A program made the translations under genes and the position numbers. A stretch of DNA of 64,000 nucleotides. Origin: CAWARU01 sp963805795 (GTDB lineage: Bacteria > Pseudomonadota > Gammaproteobacteria > UBA6186 > Azoamicaceae). The notes beneath the pieces are model-generated. The model ran no database searches, had not been told where the DNA came from, and saw only the letters and a list, made by a program, of their open reading frames with translations. Below, piece after piece: positions 36,605-48,100 of this stretch (position 1 is the stretch's first letter; each line of letters starts with the position of its first letter). The stretch is taken from positions 1 to 64,000 of the forward strand of contig CAWDVG010000003.1 of assembly GCA_963805795.1 (NCBI GenBank). Reading direction: 5' to 3'.

Positions 36605-39600
36605 AAACGGCGGATAAAACCAAATCAATAGCAGAATTGGCGCTAAATAAGATTCGCAGCCTACAAGCGCAACTGGACTCCTATAAGAAAAATCAGCAGG
36701 AAGAAATAGCTATCATTGGTGTGGCTTGTCGTTTCCCTGGGGGCATAACCGATTTAAAAAAACTGGGTGATTTATTAAATAATGGCGGTTGTACTATTAC
36801 TGAAGTACCCAAAGAGCGCTGGGATCTTGAACAATATTATCACCCTGAAAGCGGGAAAGTTGGGAAGATGTATTGTAAATATGGGAGCTTTTTAGAAACA
36901 GTTGATGAATTTGATCCTCTATTTTTTGGCATTTCTCCTCGTGAAGCGCATTTAATGGATCCACAACAGCGTATTTTATTAGAAGTTACCCATGAAGCTT
37001 TAGAAAATGCCATGATACCGGCAGATAACCTGAAGGGTTCTATGGTTGGGGTATTTGTCGGTGCCATGACCCAAGACTACATTCAATTTCTGAGTGATGA
37101 AGAGGCAAGTGATTCATATGCTGCTACTGGAAATTGTAATAGTGTTCTTGCTGGACGATTATCTTATATATACGGTTTTAATGGGCCAGCCATAACCATT
37201 GATACAGCATGTTCCTCTTCTTTGGTAGCTACCCACTTAGCTTGTCAGAGTTTAATGGCAAATGAATGTGATATTGCTTTAGTGGCGGGGGTCAATTTGC
37301 AACTTTCCCCTCAAACAACAATAATGGAATGTGCTGCACAAATGCTATCGCCAACCGGTCTTTGCCAAACATTTGATGACAAGGCAGATGGATTTGTTAG
37401 AGGAGATGGATTTGCAGTGATAGTGCTTAAACCTTTGTCAGCAGCAATTGCTGAAATGGATAATGTTCTCGCTGTAATTTCAGGTTCAGCCGTCAACCAT
37501 GATGGCATCAGTGCAGGTTTAACAGTCCCTAATGCTTCCTCCCAAGAAAGAGTGATGCAACTTGCATTAAGTCGATCTCGCATTGAAGCCATGGAAGTGG
37601 ATTATTTAGAAGCACATGGCACTGGTACTCGTTTAGGAGATCCTATTGAATTACAGGCAGTTCAGGCAGTATATGGAAAAAATAGAAAAAAACCATTGTA
37701 TTTAGGTTCAATTAAACCTAATTTGGGTCATACTGAAGCAACGGCCGGATTAGCCGGGCTGTTAAAAGTTATCTCGGCAATGAATACAAGAAAAATTCCT
37801 GCTTCTATCCATATAAATGAATTGAACAGACATATTCCTTGGAAAGAGATCTTGTTACATATTCCAAAAGATCCCATAACTTGGGAAAATAATGAAAAGG
37901 CTAGGATTGCTGCCGTCAGTTCCTTTGGGTTAAGTGGTACCAATGCTCATCTTATTGTAAGACAACATATAGATGAAAACGCTGCGTTGGTTCTTGATCG
38001 GGATAATTATCATGGCTATTTGCTGCCCATTTCTGCAAAAAATCCTTTGGCTTTACAATGCTTAGTCAAATTATATAACGATAGTATTTCTGAATTAACT
38101 GAAGATGACATCAGGAAGTTTTGTGAAAATGCAGCGATAGGTCGTGAACATTTTGAATACAGGGCTTGTTTTTATGGTAGAAACAGGATTGAGCTAAAAG
38201 ACAACATAAAGAACTACCTGCAGAAGGTGAAGGAAGGTAAAAATAGTCAAGATTCTAGAATGGTTTTGAAAAAAGGCTCATTATCTTTTTTATTTCATAA
38301 TAACCCAGACCATATAATAGCGATGTCAAAAGAATTATATAGTTCTCAAGCTGTTTTTAGAAAATATTTTGATGAGTGTGATGCTATATTTATTGAAACT
38401 TGTTTATGGCCTGTAAGATCGATTTTGTGGGGTGAAAAAAAAGACCATATAGATGAAATAAGACGCCAGCATATAGCTCTTTTTTCTTTCCAATATGCAT
38501 TAGGTAGGGCATTAGGTGATTATGGTGTAAAGCCAGAGGTCATCTTTGGACAGGATCTCTGTCTTATTGTTGCAGCTTGTATTGCAGGGGTATTTGAACT
38601 AAAGGATGCGATATATATAGTGGATACATTGCATCTTAAGACTGTAGAACCAGATAAACTTGATAATATCAGGCACAACTTAGAACACATTCAATATCAC
38701 AATCCCACCTTGGAACTGATATGTAGTCGTACTGGAAAAATACTCAATAGTGAATTGTTGACGAGTTCCTTTTGGTTCAAAATCAAAAGTCAGACCATAC
38801 AGCATGATTCAAGTTTTGTTGTAAAACAATTAAAAGAATATTGCATCGATTTCTGTTTGCAGTTTGATAAGCATGCTTTGAATGAATTAGCTGATCCTCT
38901 ATTCGGGATAATAAGAAATTTATATGAATTAGGCTTCAATATTGAATGGAAGCAAATAGCTAAGAAGCGTTTTGGTTCAATTGTGTTACCCAATTATCCA
39001 TTTCAAAGAGAACGCTATTGGGTAGCATCTCAATCGGTAGCCTTACATAGAAGAAGTGATACATCCATCAAAAAACCTCATGCAACTCAAGTCATATTCA
39101 ATCATGCAAATCAAACAGGAACCGAACTGAATATCCATCAGATTATAGAAATTGTTCGTCGAGAAATTGCTGGACTTATGCGCGTATCAAGCCCAGACTT
39201 AGTGCCTGTAGAGGTGCCATTGCAACAATGGGGTATGAACTCATTAATGAGTATCGAATTGCAAAGAATTTTAACCAAGGTCTTCTCGCTCACAATGGTG
39301 CCAACCTTAATTTTTGATTATCCAACTGTATTAAAAATAGCGAATTATATACTGTCGTTTTATTCGACACCGGAACCATCCATAAATAAAATCGATAACC
39401 AAAACAGTTTAGAGGATTCTGTAAGACTAAATAAAGTACAAGACGAGATAGCTATTATTGGTATGGCAGGACGCTTTGCGGGTGCAACCAACTTAGAAGA
39501 ATATTGGGAAATTTTGGTCGATGCTAAGGTTAGTATTTCGGACGGTTTAAATAAACGTTGGGAAATGGATCAGATTCCCGTTTTTGTTAAACAGAAGCTA

Positions 39601-42600
39601 GAAAAATATAACCTACAAGGAGGGTTTTTAGATTCAATAGATAGGTTTGATAATGAGTTCTTTAATATCTCGAATAGAGAAGCAAAAGTTATGGATCCAC
39701 AGCAGAGAGTTACTCTTGAAGTGGCTTGGCATGCTTTAGAAGATGCCGGGTATGCAGGCAATATATTAGAAGATCAAGAAGTAGGAATATTCTTGGGTGT
39801 TGCGGCAAATGAGTATTCCCGGTTATTCGAGTCAATGGATAACTTAGATAACGTTGATGCTAGTTTATTGCCAACAGGCAATGCTCTGAATGCCATTCCA
39901 GGGAGAGTGGCCTATTTATTAGGACTTGAGGGTCCCTGTATGGCAATAGATACGGCTTGTTCTTCATCCATGATGGCTATCCATATAGCGAGTCAAAGTA
40001 TACGAAATGGGGAATGCCAAATGGCATTAGCAGGGGGGGTTAACTTGCTCGTATCTCCTCATATGTTTATCCCGCTATTTGAAGCAGGCATGTTATCTGC
40101 AACAGGGAGATGTCACAGTTTTGCTGATAACGCAGATGGTTTTGTAAGAGCGGAAGGCTGCGGGATTTTAGTTTTAAAATCGTTAAATAAAGCAATAAAA
40201 GATAAAGATAAGATTTTAGCCATTGTGAAAGCAAGTGCTACAAATCAAGATGGCCATTCCAGTAGTTTGACGGCACCGAATGGGCCGGCGCAGAAAAAAG
40301 TTATGTTGAAGGCGCTTAGACAAGCTAATATTGAACCCAAAACGATTGATTGGATTGAAGCTCACGGCACAGGCACAACTTTGGGAGATCCTATCGAAGT
40401 ACAGGCGATTGATGCAGTTTATGGACAAGAACGCGAGTTCAACGAGCCTTTATATATAAGCTCGGTAAAGTCAAATATAGGACATGCTGAAGCAGCAGCA
40501 GGTATTGCGAGTGTCATCAAAATTGTATTAAGTATGCAGAAAAACCTAATTCCTGGGCAGGTTCACATTGACAGACTGAATCCACATCTTAACTTAAATT
40601 TAGATAAAATAATGATTCCGAAAGAAAATGTTCGCTGGGAAAAGGGGGGTAGACGCAGAGCTGCCAGTAGTTCGTTTGGTTTTACGGGCAGTAATGTTCA
40701 CATCATTATAGAAGATTATCCTTGCAAGATAGAGAGCAGAATGCTATCGAAGAGCTCAGAGAATATTTTGTGTTTATCTGCGAAAAATATTCAAAGCCTC
40801 ATTGAGCTTGCGCAACATTATATAGCCAGATTATCTATAATTGAAGATAATCAGTTTGAACAGATTTGTTATAGCTCAACGGTTTCTAGAGATCATTTTA
40901 GTTGTCGCATAGCTTTTACAGCTAAAAACAAAACAAAGATGCTGGAGCAATTACAGCATTGGTTAGCAACAGCCCATAAAGCCAAGCTCATAAAACAAGA
41001 AAAAAGCAAAAGTAAAGTAGTCTTTATTTTTTCAGGATCTGGCACCCAATATATCAATATGGCAAAAGACTGTTATCAACGATATCCTGCATTTAAAGAA
41101 GTCTTAGATAAATGTGCAGCATTATTCGACAAGACTCTAGAGGTGCCATTATTATCTGTCATATGGGCAGAAAATAGTGCTTTATTAAAATTGAATCGGT
41201 ATATTGAACCAGCACTCTTTTCAATTCAAATAGCACTGTTATCTTTATGGAAATCGTTTGGCATACAACCGAATATTGTCTTAGGGTTTGGTGTGGGCGA
41301 GATAGCTGCAGCTGTTGCAGCATCCATATTCAATTTAGAAAATGTTATTCAATATGTTGCTACTAGAGGGTCATTGCTCGACAGTTTGCATAGCCGGGGG
41401 GGTATGCTAACTGTCTTTGCTGGTGAACTACAGATTCAATCATTACTTCAACACTATGACCAAATATGTATTGCAGCTGTTATGGACACGTTTCATATCA
41501 TTTTATCTGGTTGTAGTCAACAACTCATGCAAATACAAAATGATCTAGACGATTTAAAAATTCGCTACCAGCCCAGTCCCGTAAACGTTCCTCTTCATTC
41601 TAAACTAATGGATCCTATCATTCCGGACTTAGAAAAGTCACTGGCGAAACTACAGCTTATTAAACCTAACATAACATTTATTTCCTCAGTTACAGGGCAA
41701 GTGGAAGAAGATTTTCTAACAAATACACATTATTGGGCTACACAGATTAAAAAGCCAATGTTTTTTAATGATGCGCTTGTTTCTTTAGAGATCAAAGAAA
41801 ATGATATCTTAATAGAAATAGGGCCTACAAATTCAATGTCAAATATCATTAACAATCGACAGGTCCCTTTAGCTGCTAGCTGTATTGCATCCATTATTAG
41901 AACAGCTCCAATGGAGGAGTCCATTTTAGCGGCTTTAGCAAAACTGTATAATATGGGCTCGAACATTATTTGGCCCAGAGACAAAATATTGAATATGTCA
42001 ATACCGCCATATCCATTTTGTCCAACTCGTCACTGGATCGATACTCCAAAGATGGAAACAAAAAATAAAGAGAGAAACAGAAACTGGTTCTACCAAACAA
42101 AATGGCAACAAATGAATCATGATTCTTCTGAATTTATGTTGACAGAACCATTAGAATTGAAAGAAATTTCGGAAAAAATTCATCATAACGAGTTTGTGAG
42201 AAATTTAGAGCAATATGATTGTGGCATCAAAGCGTTAGAGTCCTTGAGCATAGATTATGTGATAAATGCCTTCATTGAAATGCTATCCACATTAGAATAT
42301 AATATCGGTTCGAGCTGGGAAATGTCTGAGCTGCAAAAAATACTTAAAATAAGTTTAGAATATCAAAAATTGTTTATCCAGCTAATCGATATGCTTTCTC
42401 TGCAAGGATTAGTGAGTGTTTCGAAAAGCACAGTTACTATTGTGCAGCTCCTCAACTTAAAAGACGTAAATAATAGCCATGTTCAAATACAAAATCAATA
42501 TCCTGAAGTGAGGGCTGAGTTATCATTACTGAGTGCGTGTGGCTCCAAATTGGTGGGAGTGTTGCAAGGTAATATTGAAGCGCTACCCATATTATTCAAG

Positions 42601-45099
42601 GATAAAGAGAACAGTCTCGCAGAAGATGTTTATGTGAAATCTGCAGGCCAAATAGCTTTAAATTTGCAAATACAAGCGACAATTTTAGAAATGCTTGAGC
42701 ATATAGCTCAAGATAAACATCTGAATATATTAGAAGTGGGTGCTGGAACGGGAGGAACAACGGCGACTCTTTTGCCCATTTTTTCCGGAAGAAAAGTGAG
42801 ATATGTATATACCGATATTTCTTTACATTTGGTACAAAAAGCGAGGGATAAATTTTCTAACTACAATTTTATGGAGTTTGCGGTTTTAAATGTAGAGATT
42901 GATCCTGAAGAACAGAGCTTTAGAAAGAATGATTTTGATATTATTGTGGCTGCGAATGTTATCCATGCCACAAAAGATCTGGCTGTTACTTTGCACAATA
43001 TTAAAAAGTTGTTAAAGCCAAGGGGATATTTACTATTTTCTGAAGCATTAAAACAATTTAATTGGTTAGCTGTTACCTTTGGTTTAACAAAGGGTTGGTG
43101 GCGTTTCGAGGATTTGAAATTGCGTAAAAATTCACCTTTGTTAGATGCAGAAAACTGGTTAGGCTTTTTAACTGGGAATCATTTTGAGGACGCTATTGTT
43201 ATCAAACAAGATGCTTGTCCAGATCAGGGTGTTATCCTTGCAAGAAAAAACCCTATCACAGCTCTACCTGAACGGACTATTTGGATAATTTTTTCAGATG
43301 AAAAAGGCTATGCTGATGCTATGATTCGAAAAATATGTGATGTTTCGGATGATGATTATTACTGGGTAAGAAAAGCGGAAACGTTTTTGCAAGTAGAAGA
43401 AAATATATTTACCTTAATGCCAGCTTCACAACAGGATTATATCCAGTTACGTACTGCATTAGAACCAAAAATTGCTAATAGAAAAGTCAATATCATACAT
43501 TTTTGGAGCATGGACATTGAAGAAACTTTAGAAGACGTGGTAGTGGAAGCTAAGAAAGCCTCTATAGTTAGCTATTTTTCGGCTTTTTTCATTGCTCAAG
43601 CTTTTGCAGACATTTCTAACGTTCAATTAATAAAATTTTGGTCCATCACGACGCAGGCTATGAAGGTAGTAGAACAAGATACGGTGAAAGGCTTTAGACA
43701 ATCTGGCGTTTGGGGAGCAGGCAAGAGTATTTTGAATGAATATCCTAAATTATTTGGGGGATTAATTGATATAGATAATAGTTCTAGCGAGAATATGGAC
43801 CACATTTTCAACGAAATAATGCAGTCAAAAAATAATGAGGAATATGTAGCTTTTCGTGAGAATATTCGATATGTTTCTCGTTTACAATCTGTGCAGATGC
43901 TTGATCCAGATATTGCAGTTGTACGGGATAATGCTACCTATCTTATTACTGGGGGGATGAGTGGTATAGGCTTTGAAACTTGTTTATGGTTAGTAGAAAT
44001 GGGAGCAAAATATATTATTCTATGTGCACGTTCGCTGCCATCGCAAACTATCGTTGATTATATTGCTAGCATGAAGGCACAAGGAGTCTGGATTGAAGCT
44101 ATCCAAGCGGATGTGGCAGTCAGGCTGGATATAGAAAGAGTCTTTAAAACTACGACCCAAAGAGTTATGCCACCCATAAAGGGCATTTTTCATTCTGCTG
44201 GGATAGGAGAACATCAAACAATTATGGAGATTGCTGAGGCAGTCCTTGATGATACTCTACGTCCTAAAATAATTGGAACCTGGCTCTTGCATGAATTATC
44301 TTTGTCTCTACAGTTAGATTATTTTGTTGTTTATTCATCTATGGTGTCAATCTGGGGCACTAAAGGTCAGGCTAAGTATATTGTTGCTAATCAATATATG
44401 GACGCATTCATACAATATCGTGTTAGTTGTGGATTACCTGGCTTAAGCATTAACTGGCCTCCTTGGCAAGGGAAGGGTATGCTAAGTAAACAAGGGGAAT
44501 GGCTGGCCAATCAAAGTGGTATCAATAGCATATTGCCTAGTATCGGGACTAAGGCGCTAGAAAGTATTTTGAAAAACCCCTACAGTCAAATTTTATTTGC
44601 TGAAATGGATTGGAAAAAGTTTATTGAAGTCTACGAATTGCATAGAGAACGTAAGTTTTTTGCAGATGTGAAAAAAAGCTTGAGAGTTGATTTGCCGATT
44701 CATATGTCATCAAAATCTTTTAATAAAGAAATGGCAATTGAATTTCTAAATCCATCTGAACGTTTTGAAACGGTAGTCAATATTCTCGAGAAAATGCTTT
44801 TAGATGTACTTGGGTTGCCATCCGATCAAGGGTTGGATATTGAACAAGGATTCTTTGGCTTAGGTATGGAATCATTGATGGCAATTCAATTGAAAAATAA
44901 AATTAATGCACGTTTTAATGTTGAAATAAGTTCTTCAATCATTTTTAATTATTCTTCCATTCAGAAACTTGCTCATTACTTAGTTGGCGAATTATGGGGG
45001 AAAAAAGAACATAGTATCGAGATGCCTGAAAAATCGATTAGTACTTTCGACAACATCGATATTTGGATAGAAAAGGAATTGGAGTTATTAGAGGATTGA
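36601..45099 (+). CDS. PKS3: modules KS-ACP and KS-AT(inactive)-MT-KR-ACP
   Basis: 2832 residues, start overlapping the PKS2 stop (ATGA). Docking helix 1-34. Module 4: KS 35-460 (Cys204), AT relic about 561-780 (Asp652 replaces Ser), post-AT motif 796-807, ACP Ser881 in GMNSLMS (Asn for the usual Asp); no KR or DH, so a beta-keto group should remain. Module 5: KS 948-1375 (Cys1120), full-length AT 1472-1785 whose GHSxGE box reads GFGVGE (Gly1564), post-AT motif 1801-1812, C-methyltransferase about 1830-2215 (LEVGAGTGGTTA near 2044, GLTKGWWRFED), KR about 2220-2630 (GGMSGIG, Tyr2593 in QAKYIVAN, but no LDD-like Asp and WPPW in place of WGPW), ACP Ser2758 in GMESLMA. No DH in module 5. The C-terminal helix docks to PKS4. 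Confidence 0.92.
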   Translation: MKTADKTKSIAELALNKIRSLQAQLDSYKKNQQEEIAIIGVACRFPGGITDLKKLGDLLNNGGCTITEVPKERWDLEQYYHPESGKVGKMYCKYGSFLETVDEFDPLFFGISPREAHLMDPQQRILLEVTHEALENAMIPADNLKGSMVGVFVGAMTQDYIQFLSDEEASDSYAATGNCNSVLAGRLSYIYGFNGPAITIDTACSSSLVATHLACQSLMANECDIALVAGVNLQLSPQTTIMECAAQMLSPTGLCQTFDDKADGFVRGDGFAVIVLKPLSAAIAEMDNVLAVISGSAVNHDGISAGLTVPNASSQERVMQLALSRSRIEAMEVDYLEAHGTGTRLGDPIELQAVQAVYGKNRKKPLYLGSIKPNLGHTEATAGLAGLLKVISAMNTRKIPASIHINELNRHIPWKEILLHIPKDPITWENNEKARIAAVSSFGLSGTNAHLIVRQHIDENAALVLDRDNYHGYLLPISAKNPLALQCLVKLYNDSISELTEDDIRKFCENAAIGREHFEYRACFYGRNRIELKDNIKNYLQKVKEGKNSQDSRMVLKKGSLSFLFHNNPDHIIAMSKELYSSQAVFRKYFDECDAIFIETCLWPVRSILWGEKKDHIDEIRRQHIALFSFQYALGRALGDYGVKPEVIFGQDLCLIVAACIAGVFELKDAIYIVDTLHLKTVEPDKLDNIRHNLEHIQYHNPTLELICSRTGKILNSELLTSSFWFKIKSQTIQHDSSFVVKQLKEYCIDFCLQFDKHALNELADPLFGIIRNLYELGFNIEWKQIAKKRFGSIVLPNYPFQRERYWVASQSVALHRRSDTSIKKPHATQVIFNHANQTGTELNIHQIIEIVRREIAGLMRVSSPDLVPVEVPLQQWGMNSLMSIELQRILTKVFSLTMVPTLIFDYPTVLKIANYILSFYSTPEPSINKIDNQNSLEDSVRLNKVQDEIAIIGMAGRFAGATNLEEYWEILVDAKVSISDGLNKRWEMDQIPVFVKQKLEKYNLQGGFLDSIDRFDNEFFNISNREAKVMDPQQRVTLEVAWHALEDAGYAGNILEDQEVGIFLGVAANEYSRLFESMDNLDNVDASLLPTGNALNAIPGRVAYLLGLEGPCMAIDTACSSSMMAIHIASQSIRNGECQMALAGGVNLLVSPHMFIPLFEAGMLSATGRCHSFADNADGFVRAEGCGILVLKSLNKAIKDKDKILAIVKASATNQDGHSSSLTAPNGPAQKKVMLKALRQANIEPKTIDWIEAHGTGTTLGDPIEVQAIDAVYGQEREFNEPLYISSVKSNIGHAEAAAGIASVIKIVLSMQKNLIPGQVHIDRLNPHLNLNLDKIMIPKENVRWEKGGRRRAASSSFGFTGSNVHIIIEDYPCKIESRMLSKSSENILCLSAKNIQSLIELAQHYIARLSIIEDNQFEQICYSSTVSRDHFSCRIAFTAKNKTKMLEQLQHWLATAHKAKLIKQEKSKSKVVFIFSGSGTQYINMAKDCYQRYPAFKEVLDKCAALFDKTLEVPLLSVIWAENSALLKLNRYIEPALFSIQIALLSLWKSFGIQPNIVLGFGVGEIAAAVAASIFNLENVIQYVATRGSLLDSLHSRGGMLTVFAGELQIQSLLQHYDQICIAAVMDTFHIILSGCSQQLMQIQNDLDDLKIRYQPSPVNVPLHSKLMDPIIPDLEKSLAKLQLIKPNITFISSVTGQVEEDFLTNTHYWATQIKKPMFFNDALVSLEIKENDILIEIGPTNSMSNIINNRQVPLAASCIASIIRTAPMEESILAALAKLYNMGSNIIWPRDKILNMSIPPYPFCPTRHWIDTPKMETKNKERNRNWFYQTKWQQMNHDSSEFMLTEPLELKEISEKIHHNEFVRNLEQYDCGIKALESLSIDYVINAFIEMLSTLEYNIGSSWEMSELQKILKISLEYQKLFIQLIDMLSLQGLVSVSKSTVTIVQLLNLKDVNNSHVQIQNQYPEVRAELSLLSACGSKLVGVLQGNIEALPILFKDKENSLAEDVYVKSAGQIALNLQIQATILEMLEHIAQDKHLNILEVGAGTGGTTATLLPIFSGRKVRYVYTDISLHLVQKARDKFSNYNFMEFAVLNVEIDPEEQSFRKNDFDIIVAANVIHATKDLAVTLHNIKKLLKPRGYLLFSEALKQFNWLAVTFGLTKGWWRFEDLKLRKNSPLLDAENWLGFLTGNHFEDAIVIKQDACPDQGVILARKNPITALPERTIWIIFSDEKGYADAMIRKICDVSDDDYYWVRKAETFLQVEENIFTLMPASQQDYIQLRTALEPKIANRKVNIIHFWSMDIEETLEDVVVEAKKASIVSYFSAFFIAQAFADISNVQLIKFWSITTQAMKVVEQDTVKGFRQSGVWGAGKSILNEYPKLFGGLIDIDNSSSENMDHIFNEIMQSKNNEEYVAFRENIRYVSRLQSVQMLDPDIAVVRDNATYLITGGMSGIGFETCLWLVEMGAKYIILCARSLPSQTIVDYIASMKAQGVWIEAIQADVAVRLDIERVFKTTTQRVMPPIKGIFHSAGIGEHQTIMEIAEAVLDDTLRPKIIGTWLLHELSLSLQLDYFVVYSSMVSIWGTKGQAKYIVANQYMDAFIQYRVSCGLPGLSINWPPWQGKGMLSKQGEWLANQSGINSILPSIGTKALESILKNPYSQILFAEMDWKKFIEVYELHRERKFFADVKKSLRVDLPIHMSSKSFNKEMAIEFLNPSERFETVVNILEKMLLDVLGLPSDQGLDIEQGFFGLGMESLMAIQLKNKINARFNVEISSSIIFNYSSIQKLAHYLVGELWGKKEHSIEMPEKSISTFDNIDIWIEKELELLED
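38281..38940 (+). other. Degenerate AT relic in PKS3 module 4
   Basis: Residues about 561-780 start LSFLFHNNPDHIIAMSKELY and contain PEVIFGQDLCLIVAACIAGV, aligning with the AT nucleophile region; the box reads GQDLCL, Asp652 at the serine position. The His-containing specificity loop is not recognisable. Confidence 0.7.
41014..41955 (+). other. Full-length AT domain with nucleophile Ser replaced by Gly (PKS3 module 5)
   Basis: Residues about 1472-1785 form a complete AT: VVFIFSGSGTQYINMAKDCY, LGFGVGEIAAAVAAS, RGSLLDSLHSRGGMLTVFA, VNVPLHSKLMDP, EIGPTNSMSNII. The nucleophile box has Phe1563 and Gly1564 where His and Ser belong, so acyl transfer by the normal mechanism is impossible. The loop His before SKLM is retained. 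Confidence 0.85.
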
Positions 45100-45105
45100 A
45101 ATACT

Positions 45106-45110
45106 AGGAG
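45106..45110 (+). promoter_or_regulatory. Shine-Dalgarno that fixes a TTG start for PKS4
   Basis: AGGAG sits 8 bases before the TTG at 45119 in the 19-base gap after PKS3. No in-frame ATG occurs before the KS domain, and the docking helix needs this start, so TTG is the best choice. Confidence 0.6.
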
Positions 45111-45118
45111 CTATCGAT

Positions 45119-48100
45119 TTGTTTAAAGATAATGATACCGATAATATTCAGATACAGCGATTATTAAAGGCGTTGAAAGCTGCCAGGAAGGAAGTTGCCT
45201 TAATAAAACAAATAAAAAATGAACCTATAGCGGTCATTGGAATGGCTTGTCGAATACCATCTGGTATTTGTACCCTAGAACAATATTGGAATTTATTAAT
45301 AAATGGTCAGGATGCAATAACGGAAATTCCTTCTGAACGATGGGAGGCTAAGCAATATTATGATCCTGAGCCAGGTGTGAAAGGAAAAATGTATACTGAT
45401 CAAGGGGGTTTTTTAGCAAATGTCGATATGTTCGATGCAGAATTTTTTGGCATTTCAGCTCGAGAAGCCATTTGTATAGACCCCCAACAACGCATATTAT
45501 TAGAAGTCACTTGGGAGGCTATGGAAAATGCTGGGTTAGTACCAGAGAATAATCAAGAGAAAGAGTTTGGCATTTTTGTAGGCATTAGCGGTTCAGACTA
45601 TTCAGAATTTCAAGGAAATGTTGATCTAAATAGAATTTCTCCGCATTCCATTACAGGTAGTACACTGAATGCAGCTGCAGGTCGGTTAGCTTTTACTTTT
45701 GGTTTTAAAGGGCCCTGTATGGCCATTGATACCGCTTGCTCTTCTTCTTTAGTTGCCGTTCATCAAGCTTGTCAGAGTTTACGTGAAGGGGAATCAGAAC
45801 TTGCATTTGCAGCGGGTGTCAATCTTATTTTATCGCCGAAAGGCGCCATTGCATTATCACAGAACAATGTATTAGCTAGGGACGGGCGTTGTAAAACCTT
45901 TGACGCAGCGGCAGATGGAATGGTTCGTAGTGAAGGCTGTGGAGTATTAGTATTGAAGCTGTTGTCTGAAGCCGAAGCAGCAGGGGATAGAATATTAGCA
46001 CTCATTAACGGTAGCGCCGTCAATCAGGATGGTGCAAGCAGTGGGTTTACTGTTCCGAATGGCTTGGCACAAGAGCAGCTATTCATAAAAGCATTGGCAA
46101 ATGCTAAGATTGAGCCAGAACAAATACAATATGTCGAAGCCCATGGGACAGGAACGGCTTTAGGTGATCCGATTGAGTTGGCTGCGATAGCTAACATTTA
46201 TGGAAAGAAGCATAAAAAAGAGCAGCCATTATATGTAGGTTCAGTCAAGAGTAATATGGGTCATGCTGAATCTGCATCGGGTATCCTCGGTATCATTAAA
46301 ACGATTTTGGCACTGAATAAACAATGTATTCCAAAAAATTTACATTTTAACTGCAAAACCCCCCATTTCAATTGGGACAAGCATGCAGTTCAGGTTCCCT
46401 GTGAAGCTATTGCTTGGCCTGCCAATGCGGTTGATAAACGCATAGCCGCTGTGAGTGGTTTTGGTTTCAGTGGTACTAATGCACATATCATCATTTCAGA
46501 GCATAAAAAGAAACGAGAGAGAGACCCTTCTAAGCAGGGTCTACATGCTTTAAAAATAAGCGCCAAGTCGTTGCCAAGTTTAAAAAACATGATTATTAAT
46601 TATATCGAAAAACTGGTTACAACAGATAATTTGTCAGATTTTTGTTATATGGCAAATGTGAGAAGATCAAATTTTAAATATAGGATATGTGTCGTAGCTG
46701 CTGATAAAGATCAAATGATAAATAAATTGAGTGAATTTTTACAAAATAATCATTCAGAAAAATCGGTATATTATGGCGAGGTAGCCTATCAAAAAAAAAT
46801 ACCTTTGGCTAAAGGATCGCTCGTTTCTATAGAAGAATATGCTGAAAAATATTGCCAGGACTATTCTATTGACTGGACATGCTTATACCCTCATACGGCT
46901 CATCCTATTATAGATTTGCCTAATTATAGTTTTGAAAGAAAACCCTATTGGTTACTGGACCATCATCACAACAGATCAAAAAAGGAAATTGACCACTTTT
47001 TCTATTCAGTGAATTGGGAAGCAAAAACATTACCAGAACAGCCTCATTTGTCAAAAAAACATTGGTTACTTGTGGCTGATAGACAGGGAATCATGTTGGC
47101 ATTAGCAAAAAAATTAAGAATGCAAGGGCACCGGTGCACATTATTGATGAATAACCAAAACGATTCTCTAATGGATAGCATAGAAAATGATCTTTCAATA
47201 ATAGTAATACAAGAATGGTCTGACTCTAATCTATTCAGACAATCACAATCGATCGAATCCTTAAACTCTGCAATAACAGGCGTATTGGTTGGTTTGGGTT
47301 TAGATGTTGCCAATGAAGCTGATAATATAGAAATGCCTAATAGAAATTTAAATCAGCTTGAAGACTTAATGATTTTGTATCAGGGCCTAAAAAAAGCATT
47401 TAAAGATAAAACTTCATCGTTGCCGTTAGTTGCGTATACTTGTGGTGCTTTCAAGGTTAAAGAAGATGAAGATATCGATGTAAATCCTTGGCTTGGCCCC
47501 ATAACCACTTTTTCTAAAGCATTAAGCGATGAGTTTTCAATTTTAACTTGTTCTTGTATTGATCTTCAACAGGCTGACAAGCATCCCCTAATTGAGCAAA
47601 TGTTAGAAAGTTTATATTGCCTTGATAATGAATTGTTTTCTGCTTATCGGGAGAAACAGCGCTATGTTGCACGTTTAGAACCCTATCGGTTAACAAAACG
47701 AACAAACAACTTTTTTGTAAGATCCGATTTATGTTATCTCATTACGGGTGGAACGGGCGTTTTAGGGATGCAAATGGCGCGCTATTTGATTAAGAAAGGC
47801 GCCAAAAATTTGGTTTTAGTAAGTAGGGAGGCAAAATTAAAAGCAGTTGATGAAGAATGGGTTAATAGTCTCGCTACACAGGACAATCATGTATGGATCG
47901 ATAAAGTTGATGTAAAAGACTGGTCTTCAATGAAAGAGCTATTTAAAAAATTTGGATCTGATTTGCCAAAATTAGGAGGAATTATTCATGCTGCGGGCGT
48001 TGTTGAAGATGCTGGTTTTGAAAATTTAACTGTTGAATCCTTTAGCACGAACTTTGCCCCAAAGGTAATGGGTGCTTGGAATTTACATGTGCTCAGTCAG

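Noticed and set aside
41014..41955. Counting the PKS3 AT as an active cis-AT because it is full length
   Set aside because: The nucleophile box is GFGVGE; without Ser no acyl-enzyme forms.
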